18,855 bases of DNA, from contig CAZAXU010000040.1 of the NCBI GenBank assembly GCA_964489245.1, positions 1 through 18,855 on the forward strand. Reading direction: 5' to 3'. The translations under genes and the position numbers were made by a program. The notes beneath the pieces were generated by a model. The model worked only from the letters and a program-made list of their open reading frames with translations. It ran no database searches and was not told the DNA's origin. Below are positions 1 to 7,476 of the stretch, piece by piece; position 1 is the stretch's first letter; every line of letters begins with the position of its first letter. Source of the DNA: CAZAXU01 sp964489245. GTDB taxonomy: Bacteria > Bacteroidota > Bacteroidia > Flavobacteriales > Flavobacteriaceae.

Positions 1-20
1 AATAATTTAAAACTACGACA

Positions 21-1223
21 ATGGAAAAAAGATTTATATTTTCAAAAAAATTAAAGACTATTAGTATAGTTTTAATCGTAATAGGTTTGATTAGTGGCGT
101 GTTGGCTTTTATGCACGATCAAGATCGCGCTTGGGCAAATATCTTGTTTAGCAATTACTTTTTCCTTCTGTTGGCACTTGGTGCCGCCTTTTGGATGGCG
201 CTACAATATATTGCCGAAGCAGGATGGTCTTCTGCTTTTAAAAGAGTCCCGGAATCTGTGAGCTGCTATATTGCTCCGGCTTTTTTGTTCATGTTAGCAT
301 TGGTTTTGTTGGGACTCAAGCATGTGTATCCTTGGGCAAATCCTGAAAAACATATTGAAGATTTCAATAAATATCCCGAATTCAAAGAAATATTAGAAGT
401 GAAAGAACCCTATTTGAACACATCGTTCTTTATTGTCAGAACAATCATCTATTTTGTGGTATGGTTGCTCACAACCTCCATACTCAGAAGATTCTCAAAA
501 AAAGAAGATGGAGATAAAGCAGGTGCACTCAAATGGTTCCAAAAAAGCAGGTTCTTTTCAAAGGTTCATATTTTTGCCTTTGCCGTGACATTTATCTTTG
601 CCGGTTTTGACTATTTGATGTCTCTTGAACCGTTTTGGTACAGTACGCTGTTTAGCATCAAAGAACTTATTTCAGGCTTCTATCATGCATCTGCTTTGAT
701 TGTGGTCATTGTCTATTTCTTGCATAAAGGCGGGTATTTTCCTTTTATGAATTCATCGCATTGGCATGATTTTTCAAAATATTTATTCATGGGATCAATC
801 TTGTTTGCCTATGCTTGGTATTTTCAGTATATGCTGATTTGGTATGGCAATATTCCCGAAGAAGGAGAATATTATTTCTTGAGAAGATTCCATTTTTCTC
901 AGTTCCTTTTCACGCTGAATATCGTGATTAATTTCTTTGTGCCGTTTATTGTTTTATTACCCAACAAATTGGCAAAGAATCCAAAAGTTCTGATTGTGGT
1001 GGCATTCATCATTTTGGCAGGGCTATTCTTGGATATCTACTTGTCAGTTTTCCCCGGAACGGTAGGACATCCGGTGTTTGGTATTTATGAAATCGGAATT
1101 TTCTTAGGTTTCCTGGGATTGTTCTTGTTCGTGGTATTCAGAAATATGGCAAAAAGAAAAACAGTATTGCCGGTGAATCATCCTTATCTGGAGGAGAGTC
1201 TGTATCACCACAATGCACATTAA
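21..1223 (+). CDS. actF: Alternative complex III membrane subunit ActF (quinol:cytochrome c oxidoreductase)
   Basis: This 400-residue integral membrane protein shows about ten hydrophobic helices, the first at residues 14-31 and the last near 355-375. Its overall pattern is that of ActF, an NrfD/PsrC-like subunit of alternative complex III, which oxidises quinol and passes electrons toward cytochrome c in the inner membrane. Recognisable stretches include FDYLMSLEPFWYSTLF (about residues 196-211) and YLSVFPGTVGHPVFGIYE near residue 340. The ATG is fixed by an in-frame TAA at 3-5, so the gene is complete. ActF is usually the last act gene, with actE before it (outside the window). Genes for cytochrome oxidase subunits often follow, but here a strong terminator comes directly after the stop. 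The family assignment is from recognition of the sequence; a related NrfD-like subunit (ActC) is the main alternative. Confidence 0.87.
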   Translation: MEKRFIFSKKLKTISIVLIVIGLISGVLAFMHDQDRAWANILFSNYFFLLLALGAAFWMALQYIAEAGWSSAFKRVPESVSCYIAPAFLFMLALVLLGLKHVYPWANPEKHIEDFNKYPEFKEILEVKEPYLNTSFFIVRTIIYFVVWLLTTSILRRFSKKEDGDKAGALKWFQKSRFFSKVHIFAFAVTFIFAGFDYLMSLEPFWYSTLFSIKELISGFYHASALIVVIVYFLHKGGYFPFMNSSHWHDFSKYLFMGSILFAYAWYFQYMLIWYGNIPEEGEYYFLRRFHFSQFLFTLNIVINFFVPFIVLLPNKLAKNPKVLIVVAFIILAGLFLDIYLSVFPGTVGHPVFGIYEIGIFLGFLGLFLFVVFRNMAKRKTVLPVNHPYLEESLYHHNAH

Positions 1224-1242
1224 TCATAATAACTCAACAAAG

Positions 1243-1276
1243 AAAAGGTCGCTTGCAACAGCAAGCGACCTTTTTT
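1243..1276 (+). terminator. Rho-independent terminator of the act operon
   Basis: A perfect 14-bp inverted repeat (1243-1256 with 1261-1274) encloses the 4-base loop AACA and runs into a T tract. It lies 20 bases after the actF stop. It is the strongest hairpin terminator in the window and marks the end of the ACIII transcription unit. Confidence 0.92.
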
Positions 1277-1296
1277 GGCATAATATTTTCAATATG

Positions 1297-1326
1297 TTTG
1301 TCAGACAGAACTTTTTTGTATTTTTG
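1297..1326 (+). promoter_or_regulatory. Candidate Bacteroidota promoter before the SPOR-domain gene
   Basis: TTTG at 1297-1300 is followed after 18 bases by TATTTTTG at 1319-1326, matching the Bacteroidota -33/-7 pattern TTTG...TAnnTTTG. The spacing is one base short of the usual 19-21. It lies just after the act terminator and would give a leader of roughly 140 bases before the GTG at 1471, which is long for this small gene. Confidence 0.5.
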
Positions 1327-1330
1327 TGTC

Positions 1331-1354
1331 ATGAAACGAGCATGTTTTTTTTGA
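1331..1354 (+). other. Possible 7-codon leader ORF
   Basis: ATG at 1331 opens a very short frame, MKRACFF then TGA, a few bases after the candidate -7 box. Its end overlaps the left arm of the inverted repeat at 1341-1395. A leader peptide is possible, but a frame this short is expected by chance, and nothing links it functionally to the downstream gene. Confidence 0.15.
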
Positions 1355-1395
1355 TTGTAAAACACACACAAAATTATGATTAAGAAAAAAACATG
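1341..1395 (+). repeat. 11-bp inverted repeat in the leader of the SPOR gene
   Basis: CATGTTTTTTT at 1341-1351 is exactly complementary to AAAAAAACATG at 1385-1395, separated by 33 bases. In the transcript it could form a long-loop hairpin upstream of the SPOR gene. The arms are mostly A/T, so the stability is modest. The remainder up to 1470 is AT-rich and holds no recognisable gene. Confidence 0.4.
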
Positions 1396-1470
1396 AGAGA
1401 GCGAAGCGATTATACGGGTTTATGAATTTTGTAATTGCTTCATAATTAATAAATTATAAAATTATAAACA

Positions 1471-1851
1471 GTGAAATTATTACAACACACAATTTTTATA
1501 ATACTTCTTATATTTTCAACACAAGTGTTTGCACAAACAGACAACAGGTTTGTGGTCAATAAAGATGTTGATGCGTTGCTTTCAGAAAGAAGCAAATGTG
1601 CCACTGAACACAAGACAGCCGTGAAATTATATCATATTCAGTTGTATAACGGGCAGAATATGGCAAGAGCAAGGTCTGTTAAGAGCGACTTTTTGTTATT
1701 GTTTTCGGATACGAGTGCCCAAATCAAATGGGAGGCACCGGAATTTAAAGTTTGGGTGGGAAATTATGAAAACAAACTCTCGGTTGATAGGGCGCTGATT
1801 GCCATCAAAAAGAAATTTCCGAATGCCTTTGTTGTCAACCCTAAAAAGTAA
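1471..1851 (+). CDS. Small secreted SPOR-domain protein
   Basis: This 126-residue protein starts with GTG. Residues 1-21 form a Sec signal peptide (basic start, hydrophobic core, cleavage probably after VFA and before QTD). The rest, about residues 52-123, fits a single SPOR domain: YHIQLYNG as the first strand, FKVWVGNYENKLSVDRAL as the second strand and helix, and FPNAFVV as the last strand. SPOR domains are known to bind septal peptidoglycan stripped of stem peptides, so a periplasmic wall-binding role is inferred. No catalytic domain is attached, unlike many SPOR proteins. It converges on rodA with only 8 bases between the two stop codons. The GTG start is favoured because it gives a complete signal peptide. 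Confidence 0.78.
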   Translation: MKLLQHTIFIILLIFSTQVFAQTDNRFVVNKDVDALLSERSKCATEHKTAVKLYHIQLYNGQNMARARSVKSDFLLLFSDTSAQIKWEAPEFKVWVGNYENKLSVDRALIAIKKKFPNAFVVNPKK

Positions 1852-1859
1852 GTTGTGCC

Positions 1860-3128
1860 TCACCAGTCTTGAACCCTATTGGCATCAAATTTCAAGAATA
1901 AAAACAATAAAATTGTAAAAGCCCATAAAGATGAGCCACCATAGCTCAAAAACGGGAGTGGAATTCCAATGGTGGGAAAAATGCCTAAAACCATCAAGAT
2001 ATTTAAGCTGAAATGAAAAAAGAGTATGCCGATGACTCCGTATCCTAAAATTCTGGCAAAGCTTTGTTTCTGTCTTTCGGCAAGAAAAATCAATCTTATC
2101 AAAAGACCGGTGAAAAGAACAACCACAAAAAAACTTCCGACAAACCCCCATTGTTCGCCTATGGAACTCATAATCCAATCGGTGTGTTGTTCAGGAATGT
2201 AGTTTCCGTTGGTTTGTGTTCCTTTCATAAAGCCATTGCCGAACAGTCCGCCCGATCCGGTTGCAATCAAGGCTTGTTTCAAGTTATATCCCACCCCTTT
2301 ATCGTCTTTCACTTTTCCCAATACAATATCGATTCTGTTCTTTTGGTGTGGTTTCAGAATATGCTTATAGGTATAATTTGTAGAGAAAATCATACCTAGA
2401 GAAATAATGTAGATGAGAAGCATATAGAAAAAGTTTTTTTTCTTGAGAAAATAATAAGAAAGAATTGCGGAGACAAAAAATAAAAAACTAACAATAATAT
2501 TCATGGCTTGATGTCCGAAAAATATGGTTGAGATGAACAAAAAACCAAACAGAAAAACAAATAAAAAGAAATTATGATTCAAACCTTCTCTGTATAACAC
2601 GATGAAGAATGAAAAAAAGATAATAACAGATCCTAAATCGGGTTGTAGCAATATCAACAAAGCCGGTGTGAGAATCAGTATAAAAGATTGAAAAATATGT
2701 TTCAAATTCTGAAGGCCAAAACTGTGTTCTGTCAAAAGTCCCGCCAGTCCCAAGGCTGTGGTGACTTTGGCAAATTCTGCCGGTTGTATGCTGAAACTTC
2801 CAAACCTGAACCAAGATTTGTTTCCATTGATTTCCGCCCCGAAAATAAGCACTAAAATAAGCAGAAGAATGCCGACGAGATAAAAAATGGAAGCGTTGTT
2901 TTTGATAAACTTCAGGTTGATAATATTGATGGAAAAAATAATAATGATACTGAAAAGTAGCCAGATGCTCTGTTTTCCGTAAAATGTATTCAGAAGCCCG
3001 TGTTGGTTCTCGTCAAAGCTGGTTGAATAAATGCTGATAATTCCAATCACAGCCAGTACGAAATACAGAGATACTGTAATCCAATCATAGTTTAACAAGC
3101 TTGCTTTTCTACGGTTACTCCACTTCAT
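1860..3128 (-). CDS. rodA: Peptidoglycan glycosyltransferase RodA (SEDS family)
   Basis: RodA polymerises lipid II into glycan strands during lateral wall growth and works in the inner membrane with the transpeptidase PBP2. The 422-residue protein has about ten membrane helices. SEDS signatures are visible: FSIQPAEFAKV at residues 112-122, IATGSGGLFGNGFMKGTQ at 288-305, IPEQHTDWI at 311-319 and FPTIGIPLPFLSYGGSS near the C-terminus. Asp317 in the HTDWI stretch matches the aspartate known to be needed for SEDS activity. It is the last gene of the mre operon. Its first 14 bases overlap the end of mrdA, which suggests translational coupling. The length is somewhat above E. coli RodA (370), mainly from extra residues between helices. 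Confidence 0.95.
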   Translation of the reverse strand: MKWSNRRKASLLNYDWITVSLYFVLAVIGIISIYSTSFDENQHGLLNTFYGKQSIWLLFSIIIIFSINIINLKFIKNNASIFYLVGILLLILVLIFGAEINGNKSWFRFGSFSIQPAEFAKVTTALGLAGLLTEHSFGLQNLKHIFQSFILILTPALLILLQPDLGSVIIFFSFFIVLYREGLNHNFFLFVFLFGFLFISTIFFGHQAMNIIVSFLFFVSAILSYYFLKKKNFFYMLLIYIISLGMIFSTNYTYKHILKPHQKNRIDIVLGKVKDDKGVGYNLKQALIATGSGGLFGNGFMKGTQTNGNYIPEQHTDWIMSSIGEQWGFVGSFFVVVLFTGLLIRLIFLAERQKQSFARILGYGVIGILFFHFSLNILMVLGIFPTIGIPLPFLSYGGSSLWAFTILLFLFLKFDANRVQDW

Positions 3129-4971
3129 ATTTTTTCTGATATACAGGTTCTAAGTTTATGTTTTTTATCCGTTCCAATAAATCTGTTCGGGTAATATTTC
3201 CTCTGATATATTTTTCAATCATTAGTGTTGCCATCGGGGCGGCAATGGTTGCGCCATAGCCTCCGTTTTCCACAAAGACGGCAACGGCAATCTTAGGATT
3301 GTTTTTCGGTGCAAAAGCAATAAAAATGGAATGGTCAGGCAGTTTGACCACTTTTCCGTTAATTCGTGCTTTGTTTTCACTGGTTCCGGTTTTTCCGCAG
3401 AGTTCGATATCTTTCAGATTGCTGTATCTTGCTGTTCCCGTTTTATATACTTGTGCCATTCCTTCAACAATAGGTTCAAAATACTTGGCATCGATTGTAG
3501 TATATTTTTTCTTAACAAAATTTGGATTAAAATATTTTTTGCCGTTTATTTTTTTTACAACATGCGGGGTGATATAAAAGCCTCTATTGGCAATTATGGC
3601 AGTAACATTTGCCAACTGAATGGGGGTGGTCAATACTTCTCCCTGTCCGATGGCATTTGAAATGGAGTAGGTGGCAGACCATTTTTCTCCGCGATAATAC
3701 CTGTCATAAAATTCACTGTCGGGAATATTTCCTTTCGAGCCTACGGGGAGATCAGTATGCAGATATTGCCCCAGCCCAAAGCTTTCTACATGTTTGTTCC
3801 ATGCATCGATTCCTTTGACCGGAGTGGAATATTTATTGATGATGTTGAGATATGTATTTGAAAAGTAAGTATTACACGATTTTGTAATTGCCCAAGGCAG
3901 CCTTACCAATCTTCCGTTGGCGCCGCAATGGCAAAACATATGTGCATTTTTTCCATATCTGAAACCGCTGGAACACCTGAAAGATGTATAACTGTTAATG
4001 ACTCCTTCTTGCAGACCAATCAATCCGTTAATCATTTTGAAAGGAGACCCCGGCGGATAAGCGCCTTGCAGTCCTCTGTCGAGCAAAGGATTGTTGACTT
4101 TGTCCCTAAATAATTTGTTGAAGTGTTTGGAGCTGTTTTTGCCGCTTAAGTATTCCGGAGGGTAGCCGGGGGCGGTCACCAAAGCAAGAATTTCACCGGT
4201 TTTAGGTTCCAAGGCAATAATCGCTCCTCTTTTTCCTACAAGAAGAGAATCTCCAAAGCTTTGTAAATCAATATCAATACTCAACATCAAATCTTTTCCT
4301 GTTTCGGCAATGGTATCACTTTTTCCGTTGTTAAAACTACCTATTTTTTGGTTGAATTTATTGCTTAAAAAATATTTGATTCCTTTTTTGCCTCTTAATA
4401 TTTTTTCATAAGATTTTTCAACTCCGGCTTTTCCAATCAAATCTCCTTGAAGATAGAAAGGGTCTTTTTTCAATTCTCTGTCGTTCACCTCACGAATATA
4501 GCCAAGCACATTTGCCGCAGATTTTGTATGATAAGATCTGATGGCCCTTCGTTGAATAAAAAACCCGGGAAATTTATGAATTCTCTCTTGAAGTAGAGCA
4601 ATCTGATTTTTATATAGCTTTGAAACAACAAGAGATGGTTTGTTATAGGAATATTTTCTTGCTTTTTTGATTCTGTTTAATAGCTCTTTCTTGCTGATTT
4701 CCGTATATTTCATGAAACTCAATGTGTCAAAAGGCTTCAATAATTTTGGCGTAACCATGACATCATATACGGGTAGGTTGCTCACCAATAATTCATCATT
4801 TCGGTCATAGACATATCCTCTTTCGGGAATGATATATTCTCTTTTGACGGCATTTCGTGTAGCCAGTTGCTTATATTTTTTATCGATTAACTGCACATAG
4901 CTCAATCTTCCTACAATAATAAGTGAGATGATAATGATAATAAGACCCAAGATGACACTGCGTTCTTTCAT
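3115..4971 (-). CDS. mrdA: Penicillin-binding protein 2, class B transpeptidase of the elongasome
   Basis: PBP2 cross-links new peptidoglycan in the periplasm together with RodA. The 618-residue protein has one N-terminal membrane anchor (residues 7-27), a dimerisation/pedestal region with the usual IPERGYVYDRN segment (48-58), and a transpeptidase domain from about 240. All three penicillin-binding motifs are present: SPFK with the nucleophile Ser309, SCN at 365-367, and KTG at 527-529. Between the first two lies a cluster of Cys333, His344, Cys347, His348 and Cys349, which may bind zinc by analogy with the zinc site reported in E. coli PBP2; that is inference. It starts 6 bases after mreD and overlaps rodA by 14 bases. 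FtsI is the alternative, but the neighbours and length favour PBP2. Confidence 0.94.
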   Translation of the reverse strand: MKERSVILGLIIIIISLIIVGRLSYVQLIDKKYKQLATRNAVKREYIIPERGYVYDRNDELLVSNLPVYDVMVTPKLLKPFDTLSFMKYTEISKKELLNRIKKARKYSYNKPSLVVSKLYKNQIALLQERIHKFPGFFIQRRAIRSYHTKSAANVLGYIREVNDRELKKDPFYLQGDLIGKAGVEKSYEKILRGKKGIKYFLSNKFNQKIGSFNNGKSDTIAETGKDLMLSIDIDLQSFGDSLLVGKRGAIIALEPKTGEILALVTAPGYPPEYLSGKNSSKHFNKLFRDKVNNPLLDRGLQGAYPPGSPFKMINGLIGLQEGVINSYTSFRCSSGFRYGKNAHMFCHCGANGRLVRLPWAITKSCNTYFSNTYLNIINKYSTPVKGIDAWNKHVESFGLGQYLHTDLPVGSKGNIPDSEFYDRYYRGEKWSATYSISNAIGQGEVLTTPIQLANVTAIIANRGFYITPHVVKKINGKKYFNPNFVKKKYTTIDAKYFEPIVEGMAQVYKTGTARYSNLKDIELCGKTGTSENKARINGKVVKLPDHSIFIAFAPKNNPKIAVAVFVENGGYGATIAAPMATLMIEKYIRGNITRTDLLERIKNINLEPVYQKKYEVE

Positions 4972-4977
4972 AAAACC

Positions 4978-5484
4978 TTATTTTGAAGTATGGTTAAACA
5001 CAACAAAATCAATAAAAAACAATATCAAAACGCTGATTAATGTATTGATAAGAATCAAGGGGATTTTGTGTAAAAGCAATGAAAATTGAAAAGATTCAAA
5101 AAAATAAATTAAAAGTTGACTGATGAGTGTGAAAACAAAAAAATAAGTAAGTTTTGACCCTGCCGGAAGGTGATAAGGCTTGATAAGCGTCAATTCTTGG
5201 GAAGGTTTTTTTGTCAAGAGAAAATAATATTTTCGCAGATGAACAATCAACAAGCTTGTGGCGGCAAAAACCCCTCCGGTTTGTAGAAAAAAATCTATAC
5301 TGAGTCCCATCAAAAAAGCAATGACGTAAGTATATGTTTTGTAGGTTTCAAAGGAGAGTGTCAGTAAAGGATAAATAAAAATAATAGGTGTGTATTTATT
5401 GAAGATAAGCATATTGTTAAACCACACTATTTGCAGAATCAAAAATATAGCGATGATAATGATATTTCTGGCGGTTAGTTTCAT
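4978..5484 (-). CDS. mreD: Rod shape-determining protein MreD
   Basis: MreD is an inner-membrane partner of MreC and part of the elongasome. The 168-residue protein is almost entirely hydrophobic with about five helices: 7-25, 30-46, 51-69 plus a re-entrant stretch to 82, 111-131 and 139-160. MreD is poorly conserved, so the assignment rests on length, topology and position between mreC and mrdA. Its ATG overlaps the mreC stop by four bases (ATGA), typical of coupled translation. The GGVFAATSLL stretch at residues 70-79 lies in the usual MreD loop and helix region. Confidence 0.88.
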   Translation of the reverse strand: MKLTARNIIIIAIFLILQIVWFNNMLIFNKYTPIIFIYPLLTLSFETYKTYTYVIAFLMGLSIDFFLQTGGVFAATSLLIVHLRKYYFLLTKKPSQELTLIKPYHLPAGSKLTYFFVFTLISQLLIYFFESFQFSLLLHKIPLILINTLISVLILFFIDFVVFNHTSK

Positions 5485-6284
5485 TGGGATACGGATAGAG
5501 AATCGAACTCTTTTTTATACGGGTTTTTAACTACATATACAGCGCCTAGATTGGTCATATCAATAAGTGGTTTAACAATTAACTTATAAGTTTTTCTTCC
5601 CGACACGGTTTCTATATTTTGTATGGTTCCGCAAGCAATTCCTTTAGGAAAAATATTTGAAACGCCACTGGTTGTAACAGTATCACCGGTTTTTAAAGGA
5701 GCGTTAATGGGCAAGTCCAAAACTTCAAATAAGTTGGGGTTTGTGCCTGTCCATTCCAAGAATCCGTTAAAATTTGTTCCTTTAAGGTTTACATTGATTT
5801 TTGATTGTCCGTTTAGAATAGAAATAACACCGGAATAGTGCTTGGATGTTTTGGCAATAATGCCAATAATTCCTTGGGTGCCGACAACACCCATGTCAGC
5901 TTCGATGCCATCATCAGATCCTCTGTTCAATATGATATAATTATTTTGGAACTGATATTGATTGGAAACCACATGTGCAGGAACAAAATCAAATTGATTA
6001 TTGAAAGCAATGCTGCGCTCGACCAGTTGTGATGGATTGTGTACCTGATTCAAGAGTATTGCATTTTGTTGCATGAGTTCTTGATTGGTTTGCCTCAGTT
6101 TTAAATAATCGGAAAAATAGTTCAATCGGCTGTGCACTACCCCTGATATTTCCAATGCAAATCCCGATGTTTTTGTTTCGGCATAGTCATGTGTTTTCAA
6201 GATTAAGATAAGTGAAAAGAGTTCGAGTAACAGAAAAAGAATGGTGTTCTTTCGGCTATAAAGAAAATCTATAATTCTAACCAT
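5481..6284 (-). CDS. mreC: Rod shape-determining protein MreC
   Basis: MreC is a bitopic inner-membrane protein whose periplasmic part activates PBP2/RodA. The 267-residue protein has a short cytoplasmic start, one membrane helix (about 14-31), a coiled-coil stretch (about 50-85, with HSRLNYFSDYLKLRQTNQEL) and a beta-barrel-rich domain (about 98-255). The latter includes GVVGTQGIIGIIAK and KTGDTVTTSGVSNIFPKG, both typical of MreC. It begins 24 bases after mreB and overlaps mreD by 4 bases. The C-terminal tail after about residue 255 is polar and probably unstructured. Confidence 0.93.
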   Translation of the reverse strand: MVRIIDFLYSRKNTILFLLLELFSLILILKTHDYAETKTSGFALEISGVVHSRLNYFSDYLKLRQTNQELMQQNAILLNQVHNPSQLVERSIAFNNQFDFVPAHVVSNQYQFQNNYIILNRGSDDGIEADMGVVGTQGIIGIIAKTSKHYSGVISILNGQSKINVNLKGTNFNGFLEWTGTNPNLFEVLDLPINAPLKTGDTVTTSGVSNIFPKGIACGTIQNIETVSGRKTYKLIVKPLIDMTNLGAVYVVKNPYKKEFDSLSVSQ

Positions 6285-6308
6285 TGCCTTTTTGAGTTTT
6301 TCAATTAT

Positions 6309-7337
6309 CTATTTGACCAGTATAGGGCGATATTTATTCAAATATTTCAACGCAATTCCGGTGCCGCGCACAACGGCTCTTAACGGATCTTCTGAAATAT
6401 ATACCGGCAGGTCGGTTTTTTGAGAGATTCTTTTGTCAAGTCCTCGAAGCAAAGAGCCTCCGCCTGCGAGATAAATGCCGGAATTATAAATATCTGCAGC
6501 CAATTCAGGAGGCGTTCTGGACAAAGTTTCCATAATAGCATCCTCAACTCTTAGCAAAGATTTATCAATCGCTTTGGCAATCTCTTTATATGAAACAACA
6601 ATTTCCTTAGGCTTTCCGGTAAGTAAATCCCTGCCTTGAATAGGCATGTTTTCAGGAGGATTTTCCAGATCTTCTATGGCAGAGCCTACGCCGATTTTAA
6701 TTTTTTCAGCTGTTCTTTCTCCAATATGCAGGTTATGATTCGTTCTCATATAGTAAATGATATCACCGGTAAAAATATCGCCGGCAATTTTGACAGATTT
6801 TTCCACGGCAATACCGCCAAGCGCAATTACGGCAATTTCCGTTGTTCCTCCACCGATATCAATAATCATGCTCCCCTTGGGTTTGGTAATATCAACACCC
6901 ATACCGATTGCGGCAGCCATAGGTTCATGAATCAAAAGCACTTCAGAAGCGTTTACCTTTTCTGCGGAGTCTCTAACGGCTCTTTTTTCCACCTCTGTGA
7001 TTCCTGAGGGGATACAGATAATCATTTTTAATTTTGGCGGAAACCATTTGTCTTTCAAAGCGGGAATACTTTTGATAAATCGCTTGATCATTTCTTCAGA
7101 AGCCTCAAAATCAGCAATAACTCCATCTTTCAAAGGACGAATAATCTTGATGTTTTCATGTGTTTTTCCTTGCATGAGCGAAGCCTCCTTTCCAATAGCG
7201 ATGATTTCGTTTGATTGAATATCTTTGGCAACTATTGAAGGACTGTCAATAACGACTTGCCCGTTGTGTATGATGAGTGTGTTAGCTGTTCCTAAATCAA
7301 TAGCAACCTCATCAGTAAAGAAATTAAAAAATCCCAT
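6309..7337 (-). CDS. mreB: Rod shape-determining actin homologue MreB
   Basis: MreB forms membrane-bound filaments that direct lateral wall synthesis. The 342-residue protein has the actin-fold nucleotide motifs in order: phosphate 1 loop DLGTANTLI (14-22), phosphate 2 loop DIGGGTTE (160-167) and the adenosine loop LAGGGSLLRG (290-299). The start MGFFNFF is hydrophobic and could help membrane attachment. The length is normal for MreB (about 335-350). It is the first gene of the five-gene operon and is divergent from an ABC permease. I saw no convincing TAnnTTTG box in the 139-base upstream region, so its promoter is unassigned. Confidence 0.97.
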   Translation of the reverse strand: MGFFNFFTDEVAIDLGTANTLIIHNGQVVIDSPSIVAKDIQSNEIIAIGKEASLMQGKTHENIKIIRPLKDGVIADFEASEEMIKRFIKSIPALKDKWFPPKLKMIICIPSGITEVEKRAVRDSAEKVNASEVLLIHEPMAAAIGMGVDITKPKGSMIIDIGGGTTEIAVIALGGIAVEKSVKIAGDIFTGDIIYYMRTNHNLHIGERTAEKIKIGVGSAIEDLENPPENMPIQGRDLLTGKPKEIVVSYKEIAKAIDKSLLRVEDAIMETLSRTPPELAADIYNSGIYLAGGGSLLRGLDKRISQKTDLPVYISEDPLRAVVRGTGIALKYLNKYRPILVK

Positions 7338-7396
7338 ATTTCCCCAGTTTATTTTTTAGTGACGTAAAATCGCGAATGCAATTATAGTCCACAAAG

Positions 7397-7421
7397 CTAC
7401 AAAAAAAATATTTTTTTGTAG
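7397..7421. repeat. Palindrome in the mreB/permease intergenic region
   Basis: Two perfect 11-base arms (CTAC followed by seven A, and seven T followed by GTAG) are separated by the three bases ATA. The site sits between the divergent starts of mreB (7337) and the ABC permease (7477). It could be an operator or DNA-bending element, or part of a promoter region. The arms are mostly A/T, so chance is a real possibility. Confidence 0.45.
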
Positions 7422-7476
7422 ATATAAACTGATATTCTTTTTGTAAATTGTGAATTCTTACTTTTTATGAAAGGAA

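Noticed and set aside
1885..4113. Several 60-111 codon frames inside rodA and mrdA on both strands
   Set aside because: They lie wholly within well-supported genes, lack family features and read as shadows of the true frames.
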